A DNA stretch of 64,000 nucleotides from Sphingomonas panni (GCF_022664435.1 NZ_JAKREU010000003.1:409510-473509); one strand, 5' to 3'. Shown: positions 19,795 through 28,377, counted from the first letter of the stretch. Translations and numbers: made by a program. Notes: generated by a model from the sequence alone, not told the origin.

Positions 19795-20214
19795 TTATCC
19801 GAATACCCATGAACGGTTGAGCGCGAAGGTGGCGAAGGGGGTGACCAGCACGGCCGGGATCAGCGGGGTCCAGTCCGCCAGCCCCGCCAGATCGACCATC
19901 CCGTAGGTGAAAAGCCCGTTCAGCACCATGCCGAACCCCTGCACCACCAGGAACTTGATCGGCTGTTCGGCGCCCCCGGTGCGTGTGCCATGGCCTTGAA
20001 AGCTCCAGCGGCCATGCGCGAACCAGCCGAATGCGGCCGCAACGATAAACGCCGGGATCACCGCGACGAACGCATAGCCGGTCGGCAGGACATGATAGAC
20101 GAGCGGCAGATAGACCGCCGAATAAATCACCGTCGACAGCCCGCCGACGATGCCGAAGCGGATCAACTGCCCCAGCACCCCGTCCGCCATCAACCGTTCG
20201 ATCCGCGCGATCAC
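19795..20214 (-). CDS. GtrA-family membrane protein
   Basis: A 139-residue protein with four transmembrane helices and the GtrA signature RFGIVGGLSTVIYSAVYL near the N-terminus and NRSWVFG at the C-terminus. GtrA proteins are thought to flip or present undecaprenyl-phosphate-linked sugars. I choose the GTG at 20214 because AAGGGTGG lies just upstream; a longer frame starting at 20274 is possible. It is followed directly by the methyltransferase gene and divergent from a large GT-C-like membrane protein. Confidence 0.87.
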   Translation of the reverse strand: MIARIERLMADGVLGQLIRFGIVGGLSTVIYSAVYLPLVYHVLPTGYAFVAVIPAFIVAAAFGWFAHGRWSFQGHGTRTGGAEQPIKFLVVQGFGMVLNGLFTYGMVDLAGLADWTPLIPAVLVTPFATFALNRSWVFG

Positions 20215-20321
20215 CCGCGTGCCACCCTTGTCCTTTGCGCGCCATCCGATACAGCGCTTGGCCACTGCCACCATGGCAGGACAGCCGCCGTAGAATGCGC
20301 GGGGGCCTTGGGAAAGCGATT

Positions 20322-22160
20322 TTGACCGACACCCCCGCGCGCCTCACCGAACTCGACCGTCACTGGCGGCGCTGGCTGCTGCTTGCCTGGGTGGCGATCG
20401 CGGCATGGTTCCTGTGGCAACGCTGGAACGCGGTCCACTGGCTGGCCCTGTCCGACACCGACGACAATATGCGGCTGATGCAGGTGCGGGCGTGGATGGG
20501 CGGCCAGGGCTGGTACGACCTGCGCCAGTACCGGCTGAACCCGCCGGGCGGATTGGACATCCACTGGTCGCGGCTGGTCGACCTGCCGATCGCCGGGCTG
20601 ATCCTGCTCTTCAAGCCGTTCGCCGGCCCCGTCTGGGCGGAGAAACTCGCGGTCGGCATCGCGCCTTTGCTGCCGATGGGCGTGGCGATGGCCGCGTTGT
20701 CGGTGACGGCGCGGCGGCTGGTCGCGCCGGTCGCGTGGCCACTCGCGGTGCTGTTCCTGCTCGGCTGTTCGTCGACCTTGCTGATGTTCATGCCCGAACG
20801 CATCGACCATCATGGCTGGCAGCTTGCCTGTCTCGCCTGGACCGTCGCCGGGCTTGCCGACCCGAAGCGCGCGCGCGGCGGGGCGGTCGTCGGCTTCTCC
20901 TCGGCCTATTCGCTGACCATCGGCCTCGAACTGCTCCCCTATTGCGCGATGGCCGGCGGGATCGTGGCGTTGCGCTGGGTCTGGGACCGGGCGGAGGCAC
21001 GTCGCCTGACCGTCTATGGCGCGACGCTTGCCGGGGCGAGCGCGATCGGCTTCGTCGCCTTCGCCTCCAACGCCAATTACGCGATGCGCTGCGACGCGCT
21101 GACCCCGGTCTGGCTGTCGGCGGTGATCGCGGGCGGCGCCTTCCTCGTACTCCTGGCATGGCTCAGCCCGCGTTCATGGGCGGTGCGGCTGGTGCTCACC
21201 CTGATCGCCGGCGGCGTGCTGGCGGCCGCCTTCGCGACGCTGTTTCCGCAATGCCTGCAGCGGCCCGAAGGCGTGTCGGAGGAACTGGCACGCACCTGGC
21301 TCAACAATGTGCGCGAGGCGAAACCGCTCTACACCATGCCCGGTCGCACGATCCTGCTGATCGTGACCGGCCCCATCATCGGCCTGTTCGGCGCGATCGT
21401 CGCGACGTGGCGCGCGCGCCGGTCGGCCAATTTCGTCGGCTGGGCGGTGACGACGCTGTTCACCCTGTTCGCGGTCGCGATGCTGTTCTGGCAGATTCGC
21501 TCCGGCCCCGCCGCGCAGCTGCTCGCGATTCCCGGCACCGTGGCGCTCGCATGGATCGTGATCCCGTGGCTGCTCGCCCGCAACAGCGCGGCGGTGCGCG
21601 TGCTGGGAACGGCGGCGCTGGTGTCGCTGCTGCTGCTCGGCAACCTGGCGGTCGATCAGGTCGGCAAGTGGCTGTCGATGCTGCCCGACAGCGGCCTTGC
21701 CAAGCATGTCCGCATCAAGCCGCAGGACGCGCGCACCAAACAGGTGCTGCGCGCCGGCGCCCGCTGCGCCAGCCTGCCCGCGCTGCAGGCGCTGAACCGC
21801 ATCCCGGCGGCGGTGATGTTCACCCATGTCGACCTCGGCCCCCGCCTGATCGTCGCGACGCATCATGACGGCATCACCGGCCCCTACCACCGCAACGGCG
21901 ACGCGATCCTCGACGTACATCACGCGTTTCAGGGCGATCCGGAGAATTTCCGCACCATCACCCGGCGGCATGGCGCGACCTATCTGTTGACCTGCCCCAA
22001 CATGGCGGAAACCACCGTGTATCGCGCGCGCTCGCCCGGCGGATTCTACGACCAGCTGGCGCATGGCAAGGTGCCCGGCTGGCTGACGCCCGTTGCCCTG
22101 CCCAAGGGGTCGCCGCTGAAACTGTGGCGGATCGAGTATAGCGGGATGGCGGCGAACTAG
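20322..22160 (+). CDS. Polytopic membrane protein, probable GT-C-type glycosyltransferase
   Basis: A 612-residue protein with about ten to twelve hydrophobic segments and a soluble C-terminal domain from about residue 460. An acidic DTDDNMRLMQVRAW loop after the first helix and the later DIHWSRL resemble the first extracytoplasmic loop of GT-C enzymes such as STT3 or PMT, where the acidic residues bind metal or donor. The TTG at 20322 has GGGAAAG at correct spacing; an ATG at 20295 lacks a ribosome site. It is divergent from gtrA. A polyprenyl-sugar-using transferase is the best guess, not proven. Confidence 0.72.
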   Translation: MTDTPARLTELDRHWRRWLLLAWVAIAAWFLWQRWNAVHWLALSDTDDNMRLMQVRAWMGGQGWYDLRQYRLNPPGGLDIHWSRLVDLPIAGLILLFKPFAGPVWAEKLAVGIAPLLPMGVAMAALSVTARRLVAPVAWPLAVLFLLGCSSTLLMFMPERIDHHGWQLACLAWTVAGLADPKRARGGAVVGFSSAYSLTIGLELLPYCAMAGGIVALRWVWDRAEARRLTVYGATLAGASAIGFVAFASNANYAMRCDALTPVWLSAVIAGGAFLVLLAWLSPRSWAVRLVLTLIAGGVLAAAFATLFPQCLQRPEGVSEELARTWLNNVREAKPLYTMPGRTILLIVTGPIIGLFGAIVATWRARRSANFVGWAVTTLFTLFAVAMLFWQIRSGPAAQLLAIPGTVALAWIVIPWLLARNSAAVRVLGTAALVSLLLLGNLAVDQVGKWLSMLPDSGLAKHVRIKPQDARTKQVLRAGARCASLPALQALNRIPAAVMFTHVDLGPRLIVATHHDGITGPYHRNGDAILDVHHAFQGDPENFRTITRRHGATYLLTCPNMAETTVYRARSPGGFYDQLAHGKVPGWLTPVALPKGSPLKLWRIEYSGMAAN

Positions 22161-22183
22161 GCGGCAGGTCCCCTGGCCGCAAA

Positions 22184-22266
22184 ACGTCGCCCCAGCGAAG
22201 GCTGGGGCCTCTCGCGACTCCTGCTGCGTGCTGTCACGGGGCGGTCCCAGCCTTCGCCGGGATGAC
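22184..22266. repeat. Palindromic intergenic repeat
   Basis: Imperfect inverted arms CGTCGCCCCAGCGAAGGCTGG and its complement-like partner near 22245-22266 flank a roughly 40-base loop. It belongs to the same family as the elements at 32.1, 40.7 and 56.0 kb (core CAGCGAAGGCTGGG). Confidence 0.8.
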
Positions 22267-22295
22267 GCCCCGTTCGAAGCGTCCCCCCACGACGC

Positions 22296-22325
22296 AAAAC
22301 GCCCGCCCCCTTTCGGGAACGGGCG
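22296..22325 (-). terminator. Probable intrinsic terminator of the small exported protein gene
   Basis: On the minus strand a CGCCCG/CGGGCG stem (plus 22300-22305 with 22320-22325) is followed by TTTT. It lies 25 bases after the stop of the gene ending at 22350. The T-tract is short. Confidence 0.55.
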
Positions 22326-22349
22326 CATCAACCGGGAGAGGTCGACGGC

Positions 22350-22643
22350 TTAGCGCGCGGCAACCTGCTCGGCGGTCGGCAGCGGCTTGGCGATGCGGAA
22401 GCGGACGGCGCGGCCACCGACGTCACCGGTCACGGTGCGGTCGCGCACGACCAGGCGGAACGGCTCGCCGGTCGACTTCACGGTGCCCGACAGGACGGTG
22501 TCGCCCTTGTCGGTGACGCTGCGGCTATAGTCGAACTTGTACCCGTCGCGCTCGATCTCGTTGGCCGAGGCGAGGGCGGGGATCAACATGCCCGCGGCGA
22601 CGAGGGCAACGCGAAAGGCGGCGGCGGCGGCAAAGCTGCGCAT
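22350..22643 (-). CDS. Small exported protein of unknown function
   Basis: A 97-residue protein with a signal peptide, likely cut after ALASA near residue 27. The mature 70 residues are strand-rich (GYKFDYSRSVTD, LSGTVKSTGEPF, LVVRDRTVTGDVG), suggesting a small beta fold in the periplasm. The ATG at 22643 follows a GGAGACAG site. A probable terminator follows the gene, so it is likely monocistronic. No family is recognised. Confidence 0.72.
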   Translation of the reverse strand: MRSFAAAAAFRVALVAAGMLIPALASANEIERDGYKFDYSRSVTDKGDTVLSGTVKSTGEPFRLVVRDRTVTGDVGGRAVRFRIAKPLPTAEQVAAR

Positions 22644-22766
22644 GGGTCTGTCTCCGGTCTGTTGAAGGTCGACGCTCGGGCGTCGTTCGTTGACCGGAGG
22701 AATGCATGGTGCAGCGCAATATCGCAACTGCACAGGTTTTCAGCGTGATTGCAAAAAACGAAATCG

Positions 22767-23153
22767 TTATTCGGGCAGGAAGCGATGCACCACGTCGCGC
22801 GCCAGACGTGCGGGCCGCTTGGTGATCGCGTCCAGCGAACACCAGGTGCTCTGCACCTCGGCCAGCACCTCTTCACCGCGCTTGATGAGAGTCGAGAAAT
22901 AGGCACGCACGCCCTCCACCCGTTCGGCCACCACCGTCGCGACGATCGGATCGTCGAGGAAAGCGGGCCGGCGATAGGTGATCTCGTGCTTCAGCGCGAC
23001 CCACAGGTGCTTGGCAACCGCATCGGCCGGGGCGACCCGCTCCCAATAGGCGACGACCGCGTCCTGTACCCATGACAGGTACACCGCATTGTTGACGTGA
23101 CCCATATGGTCGATGTCGCCGGGTGCGACGGCGAGCGGATGCTGGTGAGCCAT
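22767..23153 (-). CDS. Acyl-CoA thioesterase, 4HBT hot-dog fold
   Basis: A 128-residue single hot-dog domain. DIDHMGHVNNAVYLSWVQDA near residue 13 carries the conserved Asp and the HVNN loop of YbgC/FadM-type thioesterases that hydrolyse acyl-CoA. HEITYRRPAFLDD is the second conserved strand. The length is normal for the family. The ATG at 23153 gives MAHQHPLAV. The gene stands alone downstream of cobS, separated by a palindromic repeat. Confidence 0.88.
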   Translation of the reverse strand: MAHQHPLAVAPGDIDHMGHVNNAVYLSWVQDAVVAYWERVAPADAVAKHLWVALKHEITYRRPAFLDDPIVATVVAERVEGVRAYFSTLIKRGEEVLAEVQSTWCSLDAITKRPARLARDVVHRFLPE

Positions 23154-23274
23154 GGGAATGGGATGGGCGTTGCTGACACCCGAGTCAATGCGAGTCGCGG
23201 CGGATTGGGCGATTGCGACACCCCCGCGACGGCCCGCGCCGGCCACTATCCCTGCCGCGACTACCCGACCCTAT

Positions 23275-23357
23275 CGTCACCCCGGACTTGATCCGGGGTC
23301 CCGCTTCTTCTGCTGCTGTCGGCAAAAGCGGGACCCCGGGTCAAGCCCGGGGTGACG
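23275..23357. repeat. Palindromic intergenic repeat
   Basis: Inverted arms CGTCACCCCGGACTTGATCC and the matching GGGTCAAGCCCGGGGTGACG flank a loop of about 25 bases that keeps a GCGGGAC/GTCCCGC pairing. A second copy of this subtype is at 63783-63865. It lies 8 bases after the cobS stop, so it may form the 3' hairpin of cobS mRNA. Confidence 0.85.
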
Positions 23358-23364
23358 GAACAGG

Positions 23365-24363
23365 TTACGCCTTCCCCACCACGCTCTCCGGCAAATCCTT
23401 GCCGAACACGCGCTGATAATATTCCGCGACCAGCGCCCGCTCCGCCTCGTCGCACTTGTTCAGGAACGACAGGCGGAACGCGAAACCGACATCGCCGAAG
23501 ATCAGCGCATTCTGCGCCCAGGTGATGACCGTACGCGGGCTCATGACCGTCGAGATATCGCCGTTGACGAAGCCGCGCCGGGTCATGTCGGCGACGCGCA
23601 CCATCTTCTCGACCGTCTCCTTGCCGCCGACCTTGTCATATTCGCCCGACTTGGCGAGCACGATCCGCGCCTCGGTCGCGGCGGGCAGGTAGTTCAGCGT
23701 GACGACGATGTTCCACCGGTCCATCTGCCCCTGGTTGATCTGCTGCGTGCCATGATACAGCCCCGAGGTATCGCCCAGCCCGACCGTGTTGGCGGTAGCG
23801 AACAGCCGGAACCAGGGGTTGGGCCGGATCACGCGATTCTGGTCGAGCAGCGTCAGCTTGCCCTCGGTCTCCAGCACGCGCTGGATCACGAACATCACGT
23901 CGGGGCGGCCGGCGTCATATTCGTCGAACACCAGCGCGGTCGGCGTCTGCAATGCCCATGGCAGCAGCCCCTCACGGAACTCGGTGATCTGCTGCCCGTC
24001 CTTCAGCACGATCGCGTCGCGGCCGATCAGGTCGATGCGGCTGATATGCGCGTCGAGGTTGATGCGGATGCACGGCCAGTTGAGCCGCGCCGCGACCTGT
24101 TCGATATGGGTCGACTTGCCGGTACCGTGATAGCCCTGCACCATCACCCGCCGGTTGTGCGCGAAGCCCGCGAGGATCGCCAGCGTCGTGTCGGGATCGA
24201 ACACATAGGCCGGATCGGCATCGGGCACGCGTTCGTCGGCAACCGAAAAGGCAGGCACTTCGAGGTCGCTGTCGATGCCGAACATCTCGCGCACCTTCAC
24301 CATCCGGTCGGGCGCGCTCAGGATCGTGGTTTCGGACGGCTGGGGCAGGGTATCGGTAGTCAT
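23365..24363 (-). CDS. cobS: Cobaltochelatase subunit CobS
   Basis: A 332-residue AAA+ ATPase and partner of CobT in cobalt insertion in the aerobic cobalamin pathway. Walker A is [11 protein letters not shown] near residue 76 and Walker [10 protein letters not shown] near residue 145. [20 protein letters not shown], with Thr-Asn as sensor 1, is characteristic of CobS. The ATG at 24363 gives [10 protein letters not shown]. In many alphaproteobacteria cobS is followed by cobT, but here cobT is 13 kb away on the opposite strand. A palindromic repeat follows the stop. Confidence 0.96.
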   Translation of the reverse strand: MTTDTLPQPSETTILSAPDRMVKVREMFGIDSDLEVPAFSVADERVPDADPAYVFDPDTTLAILAGFAHNRRVMVQGYHGTGKSTHIEQVAARLNWPCIRINLDAHISRIDLIGRDAIVLKDGQQITEFREGLLPWALQTPTALVFDEYDAGRPDVMFVIQRVLETEGKLTLLDQNRVIRPNPWFRLFATANTVGLGDTSGLYHGTQQINQGQMDRWNIVVTLNYLPAATEARIVLAKSGEYDKVGGKETVEKMVRVADMTRRGFVNGDISTVMSPRTVITWAQNALIFGDVGFAFRLSFLNKCDEAERALVAEYYQRVFGKDLPESVVGKA

Positions 24364-24423
24364 GCGGGCCTTTCGCGTGGGCGTGGGAGAGCGCCCGCGG
24401 TCCTTTAGGACGAAGCAGGCCAC

Positions 24424-25104
24424 CTACTCAACCTTCGGCGGCAGTTGGAACAACGTGACGAACCGTTCGGCGGTGGCGCGGTTCCCGGTCAGCGCGATTG
24501 CCCCTTCGGCCAGTGCATCGTCCAGCGACCGCCGGCCGAAGACGACCGGCAGGAACGCCGACGGCCGCCCGGACAGCGTGGCATCGACCTCCTCCGCGAC
24601 GCCCCGCGCCACGGTGAGCGCCCGGTCCGCCAGCGTCGCGACATAGGGATCGTCGCCCAGCCGGAACGCGATCCGCGCACGCCACTCCCCCGCCCGCTCC
24701 GCCACCAGCAGCATCTTGAGCGACAGCATCAGCGACACCGCCGAAAACGGCAGCGTCGGATCGTGCGTCGGCGCGCGCAGCGCCCATTTCGCCAGCGCCA
24801 GCACGACCGGCTCCGCCTCCTGCCCCCATGGCGTCAGCGCATAGACCTGCGCATTGGCCGGCGGCGGCAACCGGTGGCGCTCGACGATCCCCGCCGCCTC
24901 CAGTCCGGCGAGCCGCTGCGTCAGCACGTTCGCGCTGATCCCCGGCAAACCGCCACGCAACTCGCCGAAGCGGCGCGGCCCCAGCAACAGCTCGCGGATC
25001 AGCAGCAACGCCCAGCGTTCGCCGACATATTCCATCCCCAGCGCCGCGCCGCAGGCATCGTCATAGCGCCGTTTGTCTGCCTTGGTTACTTTTTCTAACT
25101 CCAT
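24424..25104 (-). CDS. HxlR-family transcriptional regulator
   Basis: A 226-residue protein. The N-terminal winged helix-turn-helix (about residues 15-105) has VGERWALLLIRELLLGPRRF and LPGISANVLTQRL, the HxlR signature. The extra C-terminal 110 residues (LSLKMLLVAERAGEW) form a ligand-binding-like or SCP2-like tail seen in longer members. It is divergent from the VOC/DUF1428/VOC/SRPBCC operon with 68 bases between starts and is the likely regulator of that operon. Two operator-like repeats overlap its own start codon region. Confidence 0.92.
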   Translation of the reverse strand: MELEKVTKADKRRYDDACGAALGMEYVGERWALLLIRELLLGPRRFGELRGGLPGISANVLTQRLAGLEAAGIVERHRLPPPANAQVYALTPWGQEAEPVVLALAKWALRAPTHDPTLPFSAVSLMLSLKMLLVAERAGEWRARIAFRLGDDPYVATLADRALTVARGVAEEVDATLSGRPSAFLPVVFGRRSLDDALAEGAIALTGNRATAERFVTLFQLPPKVE

Positions 25105-25120
25105 CGTTGCTTTTTCTAAC
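25085..25120. promoter_or_regulatory. Paired direct repeats, candidate HxlR operator
   Basis: GTTACTTTTTCTAAC (25085-25099) and GTTGCTTTTTCTAAC (25106-25120) differ at one base and start 21 bases apart, two DNA helix turns. Each is near-palindromic (GTTA...TAAC). The first covers codons 2-7 of the regulator gene and the second lies just upstream of it, facing the VOC operon. Confidence 0.6.
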
Positions 25121-25172
25121 CTCGACGCGCATCCAATACAAACGACGATTCGAGCAAGCCGGGAGAGGGCCG

Positions 25173-25598
25173 ATGCCGAAGATGATTTTCGTGAACCTCG
25201 CGGTCGCCGACGTGGCGTCCGCGACGCGCTTCTACGAAGCGATCGGGTTCGTGAAGGACGAACGTTTTTCGAACGAGCGCGGGTTGGGCATGACGTGGTC
25301 GGACAGCATCCATGTCATGCTGCTCGACCGCGAATTCTACGCGACCTTCACGCCCAAGCGGATCATCGATACCAAGACCGAAAGCGGCGTGCTGCTCGCG
25401 CTCTCGTTCGACGATCGCGCCGGTGTCGATGCGATCACGCAAGCGGCGCTGGCGGCGGGCGGGCGCGAACTGCACGATCCCGAGGACGAAGGCGATATGT
25501 ACAGCCGCGCGTTCGAGGATCTCGACGGCCATGGCTGGGGCCCGTTCACCATGGACATGACGGCGGCGCAGGCCGCGCACGAGGGGGCCTGCGCATGA
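25173..25598 (+). CDS. VOC-family (glyoxalase/bleomycin-resistance-fold) protein
   Basis: A 141-residue single VOC domain: FVNLAVADVASATRFYEAIGF at the start (in two pieces, residues 6-26), HVMLLDREFY in the middle and DLDGHGWGPFTM at the end. This is the lactoylglutathione-lyase-like type common in metabolic and resistance loci. GGGAGAGG precedes the ATG at 25173. It is the first gene of a tight four-gene operon facing the HxlR regulator. The substrate is unknown. Confidence 0.9.
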   Translation: MPKMIFVNLAVADVASATRFYEAIGFVKDERFSNERGLGMTWSDSIHVMLLDREFYATFTPKRIIDTKTESGVLLALSFDDRAGVDAITQAALAAGGRELHDPEDEGDMYSRAFEDLDGHGWGPFTMDMTAAQAAHEGACA

Positions 25599-26320
25599 CC
25601 TATCTCGACGGGTTCGTGACCCCGGTGCCGCGCGCCAACCGCGCCGCCTATGAAGCGCATGTCGCGCAGGCGGCAGCGATCTTCGCCGATCTCGGCGCGA
25701 CGCGGCTGGTCGAATGCTGGGGCGACGATGTGCCCGCCGGCACGCATACCGACTTTGCGCGATCGGTCGCGTTGCAGGCGGGTGAGGACATCCTGTTCAG
25801 CTGGATCGAATATCCCGACCGGGCGACGCGCGACGCGGCGGGCGCGGCGATGATGGCCGATCCGCGCATGGCCGCACTCGACATGCCGTTCGACGGCAGG
25901 CGCATGATCTATGGCGGGTTCGACGCCGCGATGGTCAGCGGCGAACTGGCGACGCCCGGCTATATCGATGGCTGCCTGACCCCTGTCGCCGCCGCCGACC
26001 GCGACGCCTATCTCGCCTTCGCCGCCCGATCGGCGCAGCTGTTCCGCGACCATGGCGCGCTGCGCGTCGTGGAGGGCTGGGGCGACGACGTTCCCGCCGG
26101 CACCCACACCGACTATGCCCGCGCCGTCGCGCTGCAGCCGGACGAGGTCGCCTGCTATTCGTGGATCGAATGGCCGTCGAAGGACGCGCGCGATGCCGGC
26201 TGGCAGGCGGTGATGGCCGACCCGCGCATGGCCGGGCGGGACATGCCCTTCGACGGCAAACGCATGGTCTATGGCGGCTTCGTGCCGATCGTCGATCGCC
26301 GCATGGGGGCCGGCGCATGA
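25595..26320 (+). CDS. Tandem DUF1428 protein
   Basis: A 241-residue protein made of two DUF1428 domains (about residues 1-115 and 122-236). Each carries a GWGDDVPAGTHTD-like motif and a MADPRMA..DMPFDG(K/R)RM(V/I)YGGF ending; the first repeat has CWGDDVPAGTHTD. DUF1428 proteins are normally about 115-120 residues and single-domain, with a ferredoxin-like fold related to YdhR and antibiotic monooxygenases. This gene is therefore an internal duplication-fusion. It overlaps the VOC genes on both sides by 4 bases. Confidence 0.88.
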   Translation: MTYLDGFVTPVPRANRAAYEAHVAQAAAIFADLGATRLVECWGDDVPAGTHTDFARSVALQAGEDILFSWIEYPDRATRDAAGAAMMADPRMAALDMPFDGRRMIYGGFDAAMVSGELATPGYIDGCLTPVAAADRDAYLAFAARSAQLFRDHGALRVVEGWGDDVPAGTHTDYARAVALQPDEVACYSWIEWPSKDARDAGWQAVMADPRMAGRDMPFDGKRMVYGGFVPIVDRRMGAGA

Positions 26321-27084
26321 ACCGGCAGGGCGACTTCATCTGGTACGAACTGCTGACCCGCGACATCGACGCGGCGGCGGCCTTTTATGGCGACGTCATC
26401 GGCTGGACCGTGCAGGATTCGGGGATGTCGGGCATGGACTATCGCCTGTTCGTCGCCCCCGACGGCACGATGGTCGGCGGGCTGATGGCGATGCCCGGCG
26501 GGATGCCAGACCCCATTTGGCTCGGCTATGTCGCGGTCGACGATGTCGATGCTACCGCCGCCGACTATGTCGCCGCCGGGGGCACGCAGCATATGCCGCC
26601 GACCACCCTGCCCGGCGTCGGCCGCATGGCGATGCTGGCCGATCCGCAGCACGCCGCGCTCTACATCATGTGCAGCGAGAGCGCGGAGACCAGCACCGTA
26701 TTCCAGCCCGCCGACCGGGCGACGCCGGGCCATTTCGTCTGGAACCAGCTGATGGCCGCCGATCCCGATGCCGCCATCGCCTTCTATCGCGACCGGTTCG
26801 GCTGGCGACAGGAAGGGTCGATGCCGATGGGGGCATGGGGCGATTACAAGTTCCTGCACAGCGGCGACACGGGCATCGGCGCGGCGATGGGCATGGTGCC
26901 GGGCGGGCAGGCCGGCTGGCAATATTTCATCCACGTCGCCGATATCGACGCCGCCGCCGCGCGGATCGCGGCCCGGGGCGGCGACGTGTTGCAGGGGCCG
27001 GACCCGATCCCCGGCGGCGGCTTTTCGGTCGTCGCCTGCGATCCTATGAGGGCACGTTTCGGCCTGACAGGAGCGCGCCCATGA
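26317..27084 (+). CDS. Two-domain VOC-family protein
   Basis: A 255-residue protein with two VOC domains (about residues 5-118 and 132-250). The repeats start FIWYELLTRDIDAAAAFYGD and FVWNQLMAADPDAAIAFYRD. This architecture matches the CFP-30B or glyoxalase-like VOC proteins. Start and stop overlap the neighbours by 4 bases each. Like the rest of the operon it is probably an enzyme or binding protein for a small organic compound sensed by the HxlR regulator. The substrate is unknown. Confidence 0.9.
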   Translation: MNRQGDFIWYELLTRDIDAAAAFYGDVIGWTVQDSGMSGMDYRLFVAPDGTMVGGLMAMPGGMPDPIWLGYVAVDDVDATAADYVAAGGTQHMPPTTLPGVGRMAMLADPQHAALYIMCSESAETSTVFQPADRATPGHFVWNQLMAADPDAAIAFYRDRFGWRQEGSMPMGAWGDYKFLHSGDTGIGAAMGMVPGGQAGWQYFIHVADIDAAAARIAARGGDVLQGPDPIPGGGFSVVACDPMRARFGLTGARP

Positions 27085-27542
27085 CACCCGAACACGAACT
27101 CGCCATCGAACGCCGCATCTCCGCCCCCGTCGCCACGGTCTGGCGCGCATGGACGCAGCATCTGCCCAAATGGTGGGCGCCGCGTCCGTGGACCACCGAG
27201 CTGCTCGCCCTCGACCTCGTCCCCGGCGGCCGGTTCGCCACCACCATGCGCGGTCCGGGCGGCGAGGCGATGACCGGCGAGGGCGTGATCCTCGACGTCG
27301 TGCCGCAGCAGCGGATCGTCTTCACCAACGCCTTCGCCCCCGGCTGGATACCGCAGCCGCAGCGGCTGGCCTTTGTCGGCGTCTTCACCTTCGACGCGGA
27401 CGGCGACGGCGCGACGCTCTACCGCGCCGCCGCCCGCCACTGGGACGAGGAAACGGCGAAGATGCACGCGGAGATGGGGTTCGAAGGCGGCTGGGCGATG
27501 GTCGCGCAGCAATTGGAGGCGGTGGCGCTGGGGCTGGACTAA
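27081..27542 (+). CDS. SRPBCC / AHSA1-domain protein
   Basis: A 153-residue START-like domain. It shows RRISAPVATVWRAWT at residues 10-24, KWWAPRPWTT, GGRFATTMRGPGG and a C-terminal helix with GFEGGWAMVAQQLEAVA. This is the Aha1-like SRPBCC type that binds hydrophobic ligands and is often encoded with VOC and DUF1428 genes. It is the last gene of the operon; a palindromic repeat of 146 bases follows 31 bases after its stop. Confidence 0.9.
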   Translation: MTPEHELAIERRISAPVATVWRAWTQHLPKWWAPRPWTTELLALDLVPGGRFATTMRGPGGEAMTGEGVILDVVPQQRIVFTNAFAPGWIPQPQRLAFVGVFTFDADGDGATLYRAAARHWDEETAKMHAEMGFEGGWAMVAQQLEAVALGLD

Positions 27543-27573
27543 ACCACCCCAGCCCTGACTCCTCATCCCCTCG

Positions 27574-27719
27574 CCCTACCCACTCCGTTCGGTTCGAGCA
27601 GCTTCGAGCCTGTCGAGAAGCGCCCGTCGAGAACCCGTTCGCCTGGGGCAACCCCTTCTCGACTACGGTTCTCGACAGGCTCGAACCTCCGCTCGAAGCA
27701 AACGGAATGGGTGGAAGGG
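27574..27719. repeat. Long palindromic intergenic repeat (CTCGACAGGC type)
   Basis: Left arm about 27574-27620 and right arm about 27669-27719 pair through GTTCGAGC, GAGCCTGTCGAGAA and ACTCCGTT cores with a 50-base middle. A near-identical copy is at 31302-31447. The two copies bracket the dnaJ-bolA-GST-pirin-hydrolase block. It also separates the convergent SRPBCC and DnaJ genes. Confidence 0.85.
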
Positions 27720-27726
27720 AAACCCC

Positions 27727-28341
27727 TCACGCAAACGCCGCCGCGCCCTTCAACTGCTGATACGCCGCGATCACCTTTTGCAACGCCGCCTCATGGCTGC
27801 GGTCCCCGCCGTTGCGGTCGGGGTGATACAGCCGGACCAGCTCCGAATAGCGTTTGCTCAGGGCCATCCGGTCGACATCGACCGCCAGCCCCATGACCTT
27901 CAGCGCCGACCGGTCCGCCGGCGACAGCGGCCGCCCGTCCTGCCGCTCGGCCCGCGCCTCGCGCGCGGTGCGGAACTTCGCCCCGATCGCGTCCAGCGGA
28001 TCGGCGAAGTCGGCCCAGGCCGGCCCCGGATCGGTCCCGGCGCGCGCAAAGGCGCGCGTCTCGCGCTCCCATCCGGCATAGGGCCGCTGGGCGTCGTGGA
28101 TTTCCTCCGCCGTCATGCCCGCGAAATAGTTATAGCCCGCGTTGAACGCGCGGATATGGTCGAGGCAGAACCAGCGATAGGCGCTCGGCCGGTCGCCACC
28201 CTGCGGCGCACCCTCCAGCGGCGGCGCCCGGAATTCGCCCGATTCGGGGCATCCGGGCACTTCGCACGGGCGACCGTTCGCCTCCATCCGGCCGTGAAAC
28301 CGGGCATTGGGGCGATCCTTGGATATTCTCTCGCGCGCCAC
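27727..28341 (-). CDS. J-domain protein (DnaJ-like, non-canonical)
   Basis: A 204-residue protein. An N-terminal part has CEVPGC and WFCLDHIRAFNAGYNYFAGM (residues about 22-85), as in alphaproteobacterial J-domain proteins found near bolA and cobST. A C-terminal J-domain (about 145-204) contains the HPD motif in YHPDRNGG. J-domains stimulate Hsp70 (DnaK). The GTG at 28341 follows GGGAG and gives (M)ARERISKDRP. It is divergent from bolA with 36 bases between the start codons. Confidence 0.9.
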   Translation of the reverse strand: MARERISKDRPNARFHGRMEANGRPCEVPGCPESGEFRAPPLEGAPQGGDRPSAYRWFCLDHIRAFNAGYNYFAGMTAEEIHDAQRPYAGWERETRAFARAGTDPGPAWADFADPLDAIGAKFRTAREARAERQDGRPLSPADRSALKVMGLAVDVDRMALSKRYSELVRLYHPDRNGGDRSHEAALQKVIAAYQQLKGAAAFA

Positions 28342-28377
28342 GCGACTCCCTTTGGCAAAACGCGTTATATAGGTCGC

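Noticed and set aside
22184..22266. Palindromes considered as intrinsic terminators
   Set aside because: Most have no T-run after the stem; they are better read as dispersed repeats, though they may still stop RNA decay.
23365..25104. Cobalamin riboswitch near cobS or cobT
   Set aside because: No B12-box-like sequence or long structured leader is visible; upstream gaps are short or filled with other features.
27574..27719. Repeat considered as a CRISPR unit or transposon end
   Set aside because: No spacer periodicity, no transposase and no target-site duplication; copies are single palindromes.
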